Origin: Methanosarcinales archaeon
GTDB taxonomy: Archaea > Halobacteriota > Syntropharchaeia > Alkanophagales > Methanospirareceae
Assembly: GCA_003661125.1 (NCBI GenBank)
Contig: QMVO01000124.1
Coordinates: 1 to 5,754, forward strand
Length of the DNA: 5,754 nucleotides
Reading direction: 5' to 3'
Shown here: positions 1-5,274 of the stretch, in pieces
How positions within the stretch are numbered: position 1 is the stretch's first letter
Layout: every line of letters starts with the position of its first letter
The notes under the pieces: generated by a model
Told to the model about the DNA's origin: nothing
Database searches by the model: none
What the model saw: only the letters and a program-made list of their open reading frames with translations
Made by a program: the position numbers and the translations under genes

Positions 1-264
1 CCGACGTATGTTCGCAGTTTGATAGCAGCGATGAAGACGTTTCTTTTTGAGATGCAGAAAGCGGACTTGAAAGGAAAGGTTGGTGCGGCATTCGGGTCTT
101 ACGGCTGGAGCGGCGAATCAATTGAGATACTGACAGAAACGATGAAGAATCTCGCGGGGATGAACGTGATAGAACCAGGACTGAGGATAAATCGCAGACC
201 AACCGAAAAGGGCTTGGAAGAATGCCGAGAGTTCGGCAAGAAGATTGCCGAGGAGATAAAATAG
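1..264 (+). CDS. Flavodiiron protein (FprA-type), C-terminal flavodoxin-domain fragment, cut by window start
   Basis: Frame 1 is open from the first base to the TAG at 262-264 and gives 88 residues with no start seen, so the gene begins outside the window. The sequence opens with PTYVRS, which fits the end of the G-S-P-T loop of a flavodoxin domain. Residues about 32-39 read GSYGWSGE, the FMN-contacting loop of A-type flavoproteins; the complete FprA downstream has GSYGWGGR at the same place. The tail (GLEECREFGKKIAEEIK) is the usual last helix. By homology the whole protein would be a diiron/FMN enzyme reducing O2 to water (or NO to N2O) with F420H2 or rubredoxin as donor; the diiron domain itself is not visible. 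It is a paralogue of the 587-1780 gene, clearly diverged rather than a recent copy. A stand-alone flavodoxin cannot be excluded, because only the last ~90 residues are present. Confidence 0.82.
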   Translation, partial: PTYVRSLIAAMKTFLFEMQKADLKGKVGAAFGSYGWSGESIEILTETMKNLAGMNVIEPGLRINRRPTEKGLEECREFGKKIAEEIK

Positions 265-265
265 T

Positions 266-272
266 AGGAGGT
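266..272 (+). promoter_or_regulatory. Orphan Shine-Dalgarno AGGAGGT with no gene after it
   Basis: A perfect AGGAGGT lies one base after the stop of the flavodiiron fragment, at the place where an operon partner would start. No ATG or GTG follows at a usable distance. The only possible start is TTG at 275-277, which opens just 13 codons before TAA, inside the left arm of the inverted repeat. It looks like the ribosome-binding site of a gene that has been lost or displaced. That history is inference; only the motif and the missing gene are seen. Confidence 0.4.
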
Positions 273-292
273 ATTTGCATAGCTCATATAAA

Positions 293-414
293 AACCACGA
301 GATTTCACAAGATTAACACAAGAAATTGGGGTAATAGGGAAAAGCATAACCAATGGAGTGACGAAACCAGAACCCTAATATCTCTCTCGTGAAAATCTGT
401 GTGATCATGTGGTT
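293..414. repeat. Imperfect inverted repeat with ~11-nt internal subrepeats
   Basis: The left arm (293-323) begins AACCAC and continues with spaced units of the form GATTTCACAA, GATTAACACAA. The reverse complement of the right arm (382-414) also begins AACCAC and continues GATCACACA, GATTTTCACGA. The arms therefore match each other imperfectly, and each arm is itself a run of ~11-nt GATT..CACA-like units. The ~58-nt loop between them (324-381) shows no coding potential. It fills most of the non-coding gap between the flavodiiron fragment and rubredoxin. It could be a dispersed intergenic repeat or MITE-like element, or a structured leader; a TATA-like CATATAAAAA at 285-294 overlaps its left edge. 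No transposase ends or target duplication were identified. Confidence 0.55.
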
Positions 415-426
415 AACTAAAAACAG

Positions 427-434
427 AAAGGAGG
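427..434 (+). promoter_or_regulatory. Shine-Dalgarno AAAGGAGG of the rubredoxin gene
   Basis: AAAGGAGG ends 10 nt before the ATG at 445. It supports the start of the very short rubredoxin gene, which is easy to miss because it is only 46 codons long. Confidence 0.7.
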
Positions 435-444
435 AAAAAGAAGA

Positions 445-585
445 ATGCCAAAATGGAAATGTACCGTATGTGGATATATCTATGATGAGGAAGAGGAGGG
501 TACGAAGTTTGAAGATTTGCCTGATGATTGGTTATGCCCGGCTTGTGGTGTAGGCAAAGAGGAATTTATAAAGGAGAAGGAATAA
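445..585 (+). CDS. Rubredoxin, short-loop form (46 aa)
   Basis: A small cytoplasmic one-electron carrier with a single iron held by four cysteines. The 46-residue product has both metal knuckles: CTVCG (C6, C9) and CPACG (C31, C34). The family-typical stretch GTKFEDLPDDWLCPACGVGK precedes and includes the second one. Only 21 residues separate C9 from C31, against about 29 in standard 52-54-residue rubredoxins, so the loop carrying the D-P-x-x-G segment is missing. Short rubredoxins of about 45 residues are known, for example in Desulfovibrio desulfuricans. The ATG is chosen because a strong AAAGGAGG lies upstream and W4/C6 are in the usual place. The stop is one base before the FprA start, and the FprA ribosome-binding site (AAGGAGAAGG, 571-580) lies inside this gene. 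The two are thus almost certainly co-transcribed, with rubredoxin the probable electron donor to FprA. Confidence 0.93.
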   Translation: MPKWKCTVCGYIYDEEEEGTKFEDLPDDWLCPACGVGKEEFIKEKE

Positions 586-586
586 A

Positions 587-1780
587 ATGGGTGCCAGAGA
601 ACTGAAACCCGATGTTTATTCAGTTGGTGCGGTGGATTGGGACCGGCGATTATTTGACGAACTAATCCCGCTACCAGATGGAACGAGTTATAATTCCTAT
701 TTGATAAAAGGAAGTGAGAAGACGGCATTGATAGACACGGTTGACCCGACCATGACGGATGTACTGGTGAGAAACCTTAGAGGTCTTGAAGCTGGCGGTA
801 TAGATTATGTCGTTGCCAATCACGCCGAGCAGGACCATTCGGGGTCATTACCAAAAATACTCGAATTATATCCCGGTGCTAAGGTGGTTTGCACACCGAA
901 ATGTAAGGACTTGCTTATGAATCTGCTCTTAATACCTGAAGATAGGTTCATAACGGTAGCTGATGGGGAGACTTTGTCACTGGGCAACAAGACACTGGAG
1001 TTTATCCATGCACCGTGGGTGCACTGGCCAGAGACGATGCTGACATATCTGAGAGAAGATAAAATACTTTTTACATGCGATTTCCTCGGCTCGCATCTCG
1101 CAACCAGCGATTTGTTTGTGACCGACGAGGCGACGGTCTATGAGGCAGCCAAGCGATACTATGCGGAGATTATGATGCCATTCCGGACAACTATCAGGAA
1201 AAATTTAGAGCGGATAAAAAGTTTGGAGATAGAGATAATCGCACCAAGTCATGGTCCCGCTTATGATAAGCCCGAATTTATTCTCAATGCTTACAGGGAT
1301 TGGGCTTCTGACGAGGTGAAGAATGAGGTGATTATCCCCTACATCTCAATGCACGGGAGCACGAAGAAGATGGTGGATTACTTCACAGAGGCTTTGATTG
1401 TGCGGGGCATAACGGTAAAGCAGTTCAATCTGTCAGAACCAGATATCGGGAAACTGGCGATGACATTGGTAGATGCTGCTACGGTTGTGATTGGGTCTCC
1501 AACAGTTCTGGTAGGACCACACCCGAAAGTCGTTTATGCGGCTTGTCTTGCAAATGCCCTGAGACCAAAACTGAAGTTCGCATCTATCATCGGGTCTTAT
1601 GGTTGGGGTGGCAGGATGGTGGAACAACTTACGGGAATGTTACCCAATTTGAAGTTGGAAATACTGGAGCCGGTTGTGATTAAAGGAGTTCCAAAAGAAG
1701 CGGATTTTAAGGCGTTGGACAGATTAGCTGATGAAATTGCGAACAAGCATAGGAAGCACAATATAATATTCCCAAGTTAA
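587..1780 (+). CDS. fprA: Flavodiiron protein / F420H2 oxidase or rubredoxin:oxygen oxidoreductase
   Basis: A 397-residue A-type flavoprotein of normal length: a metallo-beta-lactamase-like diiron domain (about residues 1-245) followed by a flavodoxin domain (about 248-390). The diiron ligands are all visible: H79-x-E81-x-D83 in HAEQDH, H146, D165 (CDFLGSH) and H222 (SHGPAYD). The spacing agrees with Desulfovibrio gigas ROO. The FMN site shows the phosphate loop SMHGSTKK (254-261), GSPT (303-306) and GSYGWGG (336-342). Family members reduce O2 to water (four electrons), or NO, in the cytoplasm to protect strict anaerobes. Methanogen enzymes take electrons from F420H2, while bacterial ones take them from rubredoxin. 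The rubredoxin gene one base upstream, with the SD inside it, points to rubredoxin as at least one donor. A paralogue ends at 264. Substrate (O2 or NO) cannot be decided from sequence. Confidence 0.95.
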   Translation: MGARELKPDVYSVGAVDWDRRLFDELIPLPDGTSYNSYLIKGSEKTALIDTVDPTMTDVLVRNLRGLEAGGIDYVVANHAEQDHSGSLPKILELYPGAKVVCTPKCKDLLMNLLLIPEDRFITVADGETLSLGNKTLEFIHAPWVHWPETMLTYLREDKILFTCDFLGSHLATSDLFVTDEATVYEAAKRYYAEIMMPFRTTIRKNLERIKSLEIEIIAPSHGPAYDKPEFILNAYRDWASDEVKNEVIIPYISMHGSTKKMVDYFTEALIVRGITVKQFNLSEPDIGKLAMTLVDAATVVIGSPTVLVGPHPKVVYAACLANALRPKLKFASIIGSYGWGGRMVEQLTGMLPNLKLEILEPVVIKGVPKEADFKALDRLADEIANKHRKHNIIFPS

Positions 1781-1801
1781 CAAAGTCGTGAAAAATGGAA
1801 A

Positions 1802-1812
1802 ACCTTAAAAAG
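1802..1812 (+). promoter_or_regulatory. Candidate archaeal TATA box for the sulfite reductase-nifB pair
   Basis: ACCTTAAAAAG, preceded by an A-rich BRE-like GGAAA stretch, is centred about 28 bp before the ATG at 1836. Archaeal transcription usually starts 22-27 bp after the TATA centre, which puts the start within a few bases of the ATG. No Shine-Dalgarno is present in the 30 bases before that ATG, so a leaderless or near-leaderless mRNA is suggested. The element is judged by eye only. Confidence 0.4.
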
Positions 1813-1835
1813 ATAAGCAAGCATTAAAAAGTAAA

Positions 1836-2504
1836 ATGAGAGCAGAAAAGAAGAAGGATTTATTAGAGCAGGGGGCTATTATCCAGCGAGATTATGAAAC
1901 GTACGCTATTGCGCCACATATACCGGGAGGGATTTGCGAGCCTTCTACGCTTAGAAAAATAGCAGAAGTCGCAGAGAAATATAATGCTAAAACATTAAAA
2001 TTGACCTCTGCACAAAGAATAGCCATCGTGGGTATAGCGGAGCGAGATATAGAAGATGCCTGGCGAGACCTCGATATACCACCGGGTTATGCTATTGGGT
2101 TATGTGTCAGAAGTGTGAAGTTCTGCCCGGGAACAACGTTTTGTAAACGAGGAAAGCAAGATTCTGTGTCCTTAGGTATGGAATTCGACAGGAAGTATCA
2201 CGGAATGACACTGCCCTCAAAGTTTAAAATCGGTGTTTCTGGCTGTACGAATAGCTGTGCGGAATCATGGATAAAGGATTTGGGCTTTATCGGAATGCCA
2301 AAAGGTTGGAAAGTAGTTGTTGGCGGTTCTGCGGGTGCGGCTCCCGCGATTGCAGAAGTTCTAGCGGAAAATTTAACCGATGACGAGGTTATTGATACCG
2401 CTGATAGAGTCATCAACTACTACAAGAATTGCGGCACTAAAAAGCGATTGGGCAGATATATTAAGGAGATAGGGTTTGAAGAGTTCAAAAGGGAGATATT
2501 CTAA
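1836..2504 (+). CDS. Small siroheme/[4Fe-4S] sulfite reductase-like protein (Dsr-LP / low-spin assimilatory type)
   Basis: A 222-residue protein with one ferredoxin-like half domain and one siroheme-[4Fe-4S] domain. The cluster/siroheme ligands are clear: C97-x5-C103 (CPGTTFC) and C137-x3-C141 (GCTNSC). Other expected positions are also present: LTSAQRI with R61, which resembles the TGGQRI of nitrite reductases; R92 just before the first cysteine pair; and K129/K131 in LPSKFKIG, equivalent to the KFK lysines that bind sulfite in E. coli SiRHP. Small enzymes of this type (about 23-27 kDa, Desulfovibrio vulgaris and Methanosarcina barkeri low-spin sulfite reductases; M. jannaschii MJ0870-like Dsr-LP) carry out or are proposed to carry out six-electron reduction of sulfite to sulfide. 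Nitrite is an alternative substrate. ATG 1836 is the only start available, since an in-frame stop lies at 1806. The gene ends one base before the ATG of nifB, implying co-transcription and coupling. Confidence 0.88.
   Translation: MRAEKKKDLLEQGAIIQRDYETYAIAPHIPGGICEPSTLRKIAEVAEKYNAKTLKLTSAQRIAIVGIAERDIEDAWRDLDIPPGYAIGLCVRSVKFCPGTTFCKRGKQDSVSLGMEFDRKYHGMTLPSKFKIGVSGCTNSCAESWIKDLGFIGMPKGWKVVVGGSAGAAPAIAEVLAENLTDDEVIDTADRVINYYKNCGTKKRLGRYIKEIGFEEFKREIF
2491..2497 (+). promoter_or_regulatory. Shine-Dalgarno GGGAGAT that fixes the nifB start
   Basis: GGGAGAT lies inside the last codons of the sulfite reductase gene, 8 nt before ATG 2506. It supports that ATG over an in-frame TTG at 2476, which has no better site and would add ten residues (MKSSKGRYSN) with no counterpart in NifB proteins that I recognise. 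Confidence 0.55.
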
Positions 2505-2505
2505 T

Positions 2506-3408
2506 ATGAATCTTGCAGAAAAGGAGGAGGCACCTCTGCATGTAACAAAAGTAGAAGGCAAGGAGATCCAGTGGGACCCCTCTCAACTGAGGAAAATCCA
2601 GGAACACCCCTGTTTCAGTGATAAAGCCTGTCATTTCTTTGGCAGGATGCATCTTCCCGTGGCACCGAAGTGCAACATTCAGTGTAATTACTGCATACGG
2701 AAATTCGATTGCGTGAATGAATCGCGACCGGGTGTGACGAGTAAGGTACTTACACCGCAGGAAGCGTTAGAGAGGGTGAGAGAAGTGTTGAAGAAGGTGC
2801 ATTATATCAAAGTTGTTGCCATTGCGGGACCTGGCGAGCCACTCTTTAATGAAGAGACGTTTGAAACGTTCAGGCTCGTAAAGGAAGAGTTCCCGCATCT
2901 GATGCGATGCTTGAGCACCAATGGCTTGCTTCTGCCAGATCGAATGGATAAAATCGAAGAGTTAGGAATAGGAACCTTGACCGTTACCTTGAATGCTATT
3001 GACCCTTCTATTGGTAAGAACATCTATTCGTTTGTCAATTATCACGGTAAAATATACAGGGGAGCAGAAGGAGCAGAGGTACTGTTGAGAAATCAGTTAG
3101 AAGGAATTCGAGAGGCGGTGAAGCGTAAGATTCTGGTGAAAGTGAACACTGTCCTTATTCCCACGGTGAATGATAAGCACATTGTTGACATAGCGAAGAA
3201 AATAGCGGAAATGGGCGTTTATATGCAGAATATCATGCCACTCATCCCACAATACAAGTTTGCACATATCACTCCGCCAACACAGCAAGAGAAGAAACAA
3301 ATGCAGGATAAATGCCGCAAGTATCTAATGCAGATGACGCACTGCCGGCAGTGCCGAGCAGATGCTATTGGGAAACTCGGAAAGGATATTCAACACTGCT
3401 ACTTATGA
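2506..3408 (+). CDS. nifB: NifB, radical-SAM nitrogenase cofactor (NifB-co) synthase
   Basis: A 300-residue stand-alone NifB without a C-terminal NafY-like domain, as in archaea. The radical SAM cluster motif is C56-x3-C60-x2-C63 within APKCNIQCNYC, followed by KFDC (C69) and NESRPG. SAM-binding parts include AGPGEP (107-112) and STNG (137-140), then the family signatures NAIDP and IPTVND. The extra conserved ligand residues for the K1/K2 [4Fe-4S] clusters are present: H34 and C36 in EHPC, C69, C134 in RCLSTNG, and C280/C283 in HCRQC followed by RADA. NifB inserts a SAM-derived carbide and a ninth sulfur while fusing two [4Fe-4S] clusters into the 8Fe-9S-C precursor of FeMo-co. The protein is full length. 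It starts one base after the siroheme protein gene. No other nif gene is in the window; some archaea carry nifB apart from, or without, nitrogenase genes. An additional C298 sits three residues from the end (HCYL). Confidence 0.95.
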   Translation: MNLAEKEEAPLHVTKVEGKEIQWDPSQLRKIQEHPCFSDKACHFFGRMHLPVAPKCNIQCNYCIRKFDCVNESRPGVTSKVLTPQEALERVREVLKKVHYIKVVAIAGPGEPLFNEETFETFRLVKEEFPHLMRCLSTNGLLLPDRMDKIEELGIGTLTVTLNAIDPSIGKNIYSFVNYHGKIYRGAEGAEVLLRNQLEGIREAVKRKILVKVNTVLIPTVNDKHIVDIAKKIAEMGVYMQNIMPLIPQYKFAHITPPTQQEKKQMQDKCRKYLMQMTHCRQCRADAIGKLGKDIQHCYL

Positions 3409-3410
3409 AG

Positions 3411-3436
3411 AGGGGGTGATGATGGCTAAGCGGTAA
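3411..3436 (+). other. Shine-Dalgarno plus abortive mini-ORF after nifB
   Basis: AGGGGGTGAT (3411-3420) is a good match to a Shine-Dalgarno and is followed by ATG 3422, but the frame stops after MAKR at 3434-3436. The rest of this 132-nt gap (to 3540) holds no gene. It is A/G-rich and then A/T-rich before the next gene. The mini-ORF could be a chance pattern, a tiny leader or the start of a lost gene; nothing decides between these. Confidence 0.25.
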
Positions 3437-3477
3437 GCAAGTATCTGGCGGGAGATGGTGGAGGAAAAAAAACCCGC

Positions 3478-3510
3478 TAATTATTTATGCTTTTGCCTTC
3501 TATTTTAATA
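3478..3510 (+). promoter_or_regulatory. A/T-rich promoter-like stretch before the FAD oxidoreductase
   Basis: TAATTATTTATG (about 3478-3489) and TATTTTAATA (3501-3510) are TATA-like sequences lying 30-60 bp before ATG 3541. They follow a gap after nifB and precede a gene with its own strong ribosome-binding site. A separate promoter here is plausible, but which of the two elements would be used is unclear. Confidence 0.3.
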
Positions 3511-3540
3511 CCGAGAATTGAAGCGAGGAGGAGGAGAAAG

Positions 3541-4941
3541 ATGACAAAAAAGATTGTTATCGTTGGTGGCGGCATTGCCGGAATATACGTGTTGAGGAAC
3601 TTGCTTGCGAGGAAGGACGAAGTGGAGGAGGAGATGGACTTAACGCTATTAAAGCGAGAGAAACGCGGCTGGGTATCCACTTGTGGACTGCCTTTTGCCT
3701 TGCGAGGCTGGTACGAGATAGACAGAACAGAGATAAACAAGCCGCAGTTTTTCCGCGACCAGGGCGTTGATTTTAGAACCGAGACAGAGGTAACAAAACT
3801 AAATTTAGAACAGAGCAATGTGGCACTTAAAACAGGCGAGGAGCTAAACTACGATTTCCTCGTTATAGCGACAGGGAGAAAACAATTCGTGAAAGAAACG
3901 AAACTCGATGGAGTTTTCACTTTTAATAACGAGGAGGATGCGGAAAAGATAGAAGCTGCTATGACTGTCGAGGGAGTGAAAAACGCGTATATTCGTGGTC
4001 GTGGTATTATAGGATTGCAAGCGGCAGCCGCTTTCTCAGCGAGAGGATTAAAAACAACGGTTCATGGTGGACCACCTTCTTTGCTGCCTTCCAGCTTAGA
4101 CCCTGATATGGGCGATATAGTCAAAGAACGGATGGAGAAAGACGGCGTAAGATTTATTCTCGATAGAAGAGAGATAACAGCGATAAAAGGGCATAGGGGG
4201 AGAGTGAAATCGGTGGTGATAGGAGGAAAGGAAGAGGAGAAAGAGGAGATTCCCGCTGATATTGTTATAATCGGCAAGTGGATGATCCCTGAGGTAGACC
4301 TCGCAAAGGAAGCGGGGGTAGAGATAGGAGAAAGTGGAGGAATAGTCACGGATAGAGCAATGCACGTTAAAAAAGGAAGACAGCATATAAATAATGTATA
4401 TGCAGTTGGTGACTGTACAGAAGTTGTAGATGGAATCACACATCGACCGAGACTGAATCAACTTGCGTCTACTGCTGTCACTCAAGCTACGGTCATAGCT
4501 GATAACATACTCAGCGACATTGCTGGACAACCAGGTTTATATTCCCCTTGCGAATATTGTTTTGGTCCAACAGTGGCAGATGTCGGAGGTATCTTGATTG
4601 GTTCAGTAGGTGTTACAACCGAAGCGGCAAGCCACGCTGGGATAAAAACAATAAGTGGAAAGGCAACAAAACTCATAAAGGCAAGATACTTCCCCGGAGC
4701 GACGCCTCTCACCCTGAAATTGATTTTCGATGCATACACCAAGAAATTGATAGGAGCACAGATGGTCGGCGAAGCCACGGTTGCTGAACGTGTAAACGAG
4801 TTGGGAGTTGCTATACGTGCTGGTATGACCGCAGAGGAGATGAGAAATATGGAGAGATGCTATGACCCTTCGCAGGCTTTGCTGATAGATGTGACGATAG
4901 ATGCTGCAGAAAAGGCTTTAGGTATTACACCGGTGTATTAG
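3541..4941 (+). CDS. FAD-dependent pyridine nucleotide-disulfide oxidoreductase (CoA-disulfide/persulfide reductase, NADH oxidase family)
   Basis: A 466-residue flavoprotein with the domain order of the CoADR/Nox/Npsr group. The N-terminal FAD Rossmann motif is VGGGIAG (8-14), then a single redox cysteine C48 in STCGLP (compare NCGLPY in CoA-disulfide reductases), ATGRK (110-114), a second Rossmann GRGIIG (153-158), the FAD-ribityl motif YAVGDC (287-292), and a C-terminal dimerisation domain (about 340-460). Relatives use NAD(P)H to reduce CoA disulfide, persulfide/polysulfide or O2. The sequence cannot separate these, though C48 favours a thiol/persulfide substrate. Oddities: the family GLE after GxGxxG is GLQ (Q160), the usual acidic residue at the end of the second strand is H175 (TVHGG), and C337-x2-C340 (CEYC) forms an uncommon pair. 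ATG 3541 is preferred over ATG 3487: GGAGGAGG lies 6-13 nt upstream, and MTKKIVIVGGG is the normal N-terminus. Confidence 0.88.
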   Translation: MTKKIVIVGGGIAGIYVLRNLLARKDEVEEEMDLTLLKREKRGWVSTCGLPFALRGWYEIDRTEINKPQFFRDQGVDFRTETEVTKLNLEQSNVALKTGEELNYDFLVIATGRKQFVKETKLDGVFTFNNEEDAEKIEAAMTVEGVKNAYIRGRGIIGLQAAAAFSARGLKTTVHGGPPSLLPSSLDPDMGDIVKERMEKDGVRFILDRREITAIKGHRGRVKSVVIGGKEEEKEEIPADIVIIGKWMIPEVDLAKEAGVEIGESGGIVTDRAMHVKKGRQHINNVYAVGDCTEVVDGITHRPRLNQLASTAVTQATVIADNILSDIAGQPGLYSPCEYCFGPTVADVGGILIGSVGVTTEAASHAGIKTISGKATKLIKARYFPGATPLTLKLIFDAYTKKLIGAQMVGEATVAERVNELGVAIRAGMTAEEMRNMERCYDPSQALLIDVTIDAAEKALGITPVY

Positions 4942-4967
4942 CCTTTTCTTTTCTCCTTTTCTCTTTC
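4942..4967 (+). terminator. 26-nt pyrimidine tract, likely archaeal-type transcription terminator
   Basis: Immediately after the TAG of the flavoprotein gene come 26 consecutive pyrimidines with several T4 runs. A second, 13-nt pyrimidine run lies at 4988-5000. There is no obvious stem-loop before them. U-rich tracts of this sort end transcripts in archaea. The tract also marks the boundary between the ordered redox genes and the disordered region downstream. Confidence 0.55.
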
Positions 4968-5050
4968 AGAGACTTTGCCGAGATAAGTTTCTTCTTTTCT
5001 AATTCTAACAGTTATCATGAACTTTCGCGAATTTGATTTAACCGTAAATT

Positions 5051-5167
5051 TGGTGCGAAGTGGCGGAAGCGGCGGAAGAGATCATCAGGGAAACCTGCAA
5101 AGAGCTGGATATTGAGGTTATAGACATGGCTGTGCGTGTAGATCACGTTCATCTCTTTATAAAATAT
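5051..5167 (+). pseudogene. IS200/IS605 TnpA (Y1 transposase) internal fragment
   Basis: About 36-39 residues resemble the middle of a TnpA single-strand transposase: VAEAAEEIIRETCKELDIE followed by VIDMAVRVDHVHLFIKY. The HVH triplet (5144-5152) is the metal-binding HUH motif, and the DHVHLF context is typical for the family. The N-terminal ~40 residues are absent, with a stop in frame at 5045-5047. After KY the frame continues to 5284 but no longer looks like TnpA, and the downstream catalytic tyrosine helix is missing. The element is therefore a dead remnant cut on both sides. No TnpB gene or intact element ends are visible. GTG 5060 could formally start a 74-residue ORF, but there is no sign that it is a functional protein. 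Confidence 0.7.
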
Positions 5168-5209
5168 CTGTGGAAGGAATCACAACCAAAACAGTTCGAC
5201 CAGAGGGAT

Positions 5210-5236
5210 GTATATGCGAACCATGTTCGGATATAC
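5210..5236. repeat. 27-bp palindrome, copy 1 (GAAC-N3-GTTC core)
   Basis: Arms 5210-5221 and 5225-5236 pair at 11 of 12 positions around the three-base centre CAT (5222-5224); the only mismatch is G5216/G5230. The layout is ATAT, two bases, GAAC, three bases, GTTC, two bases, ATAT, with one further pair on each side of the ATAT blocks that extends the arms outward. It lies ~85 bp upstream of the ATG at 5321. It could be a binding site for a dimeric regulator or a hairpin related to the nearby TnpA remnant. Confidence 0.65.
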
Positions 5237-5251
5237 CGTCAAATTGGAAGG

Positions 5252-5274
5252 ATATATGAACCAAGTTCGGATAT
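5252..5274. repeat. 23-bp palindrome, copy 2, overlapping a TATA-like element
   Basis: Same plan as copy 1: ATAT, two bases, GAAC, CAA, GTTC, two bases, ATAT. Eight of ten arm positions pair. Its centre (5263) is 40 bp from that of copy 1 (5223). Read as direct repeats, 5218-5235 and 5258-5275 are identical at 17 of 18 bases. The right half runs into GGATATAAAA (5269-5278), a TATA-like sequence placed about 45 bp before ATG 5321. A protein bound here would sit on the promoter, the common way of repression in archaea. Confidence 0.6.

Noticed and set aside
2476..2505. TTG 2476 as an upstream start for nifB
   Set aside because: It would overlap the sulfite reductase gene and add ten residues I do not recognise as part of NifB; ATG 2506 has GGGAGAT at the right distance.
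3448..3477. Possible terminator hairpin after nifB (GCGGG ... CCCGC)
   Set aside because: Only a five-pair stem with a 20-nt loop, followed by A/T-rich rather than T-run sequence; too weak to call.
3487..3540. ATG 3487 as start of the FAD oxidoreductase
   Set aside because: It lies in the promoter-like A/T stretch, has no ribosome-binding site, and would add 18 residues before the normal MTKKIVIVGGG start, which is preceded by GGAGGAGG.
3477..3818. Minus-strand frame of 113 codons opposite the start of the flavoprotein gene
   Set aside because: Low-complexity product, no ribosome-binding site, entirely explained by the plus-strand gene.
4062..4530. Long minus-strand open frames opposite the flavoprotein gene
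   Set aside because: They lie wholly inside a well-supported plus-strand gene, and their Ser/Ile/Pro-rich products match no family; they are antisense shadows.
5025..5032. TTCGCGAA palindrome before the TnpA fragment
   Set aside because: An eight-base single palindrome with no second copy nearby is expected by chance.
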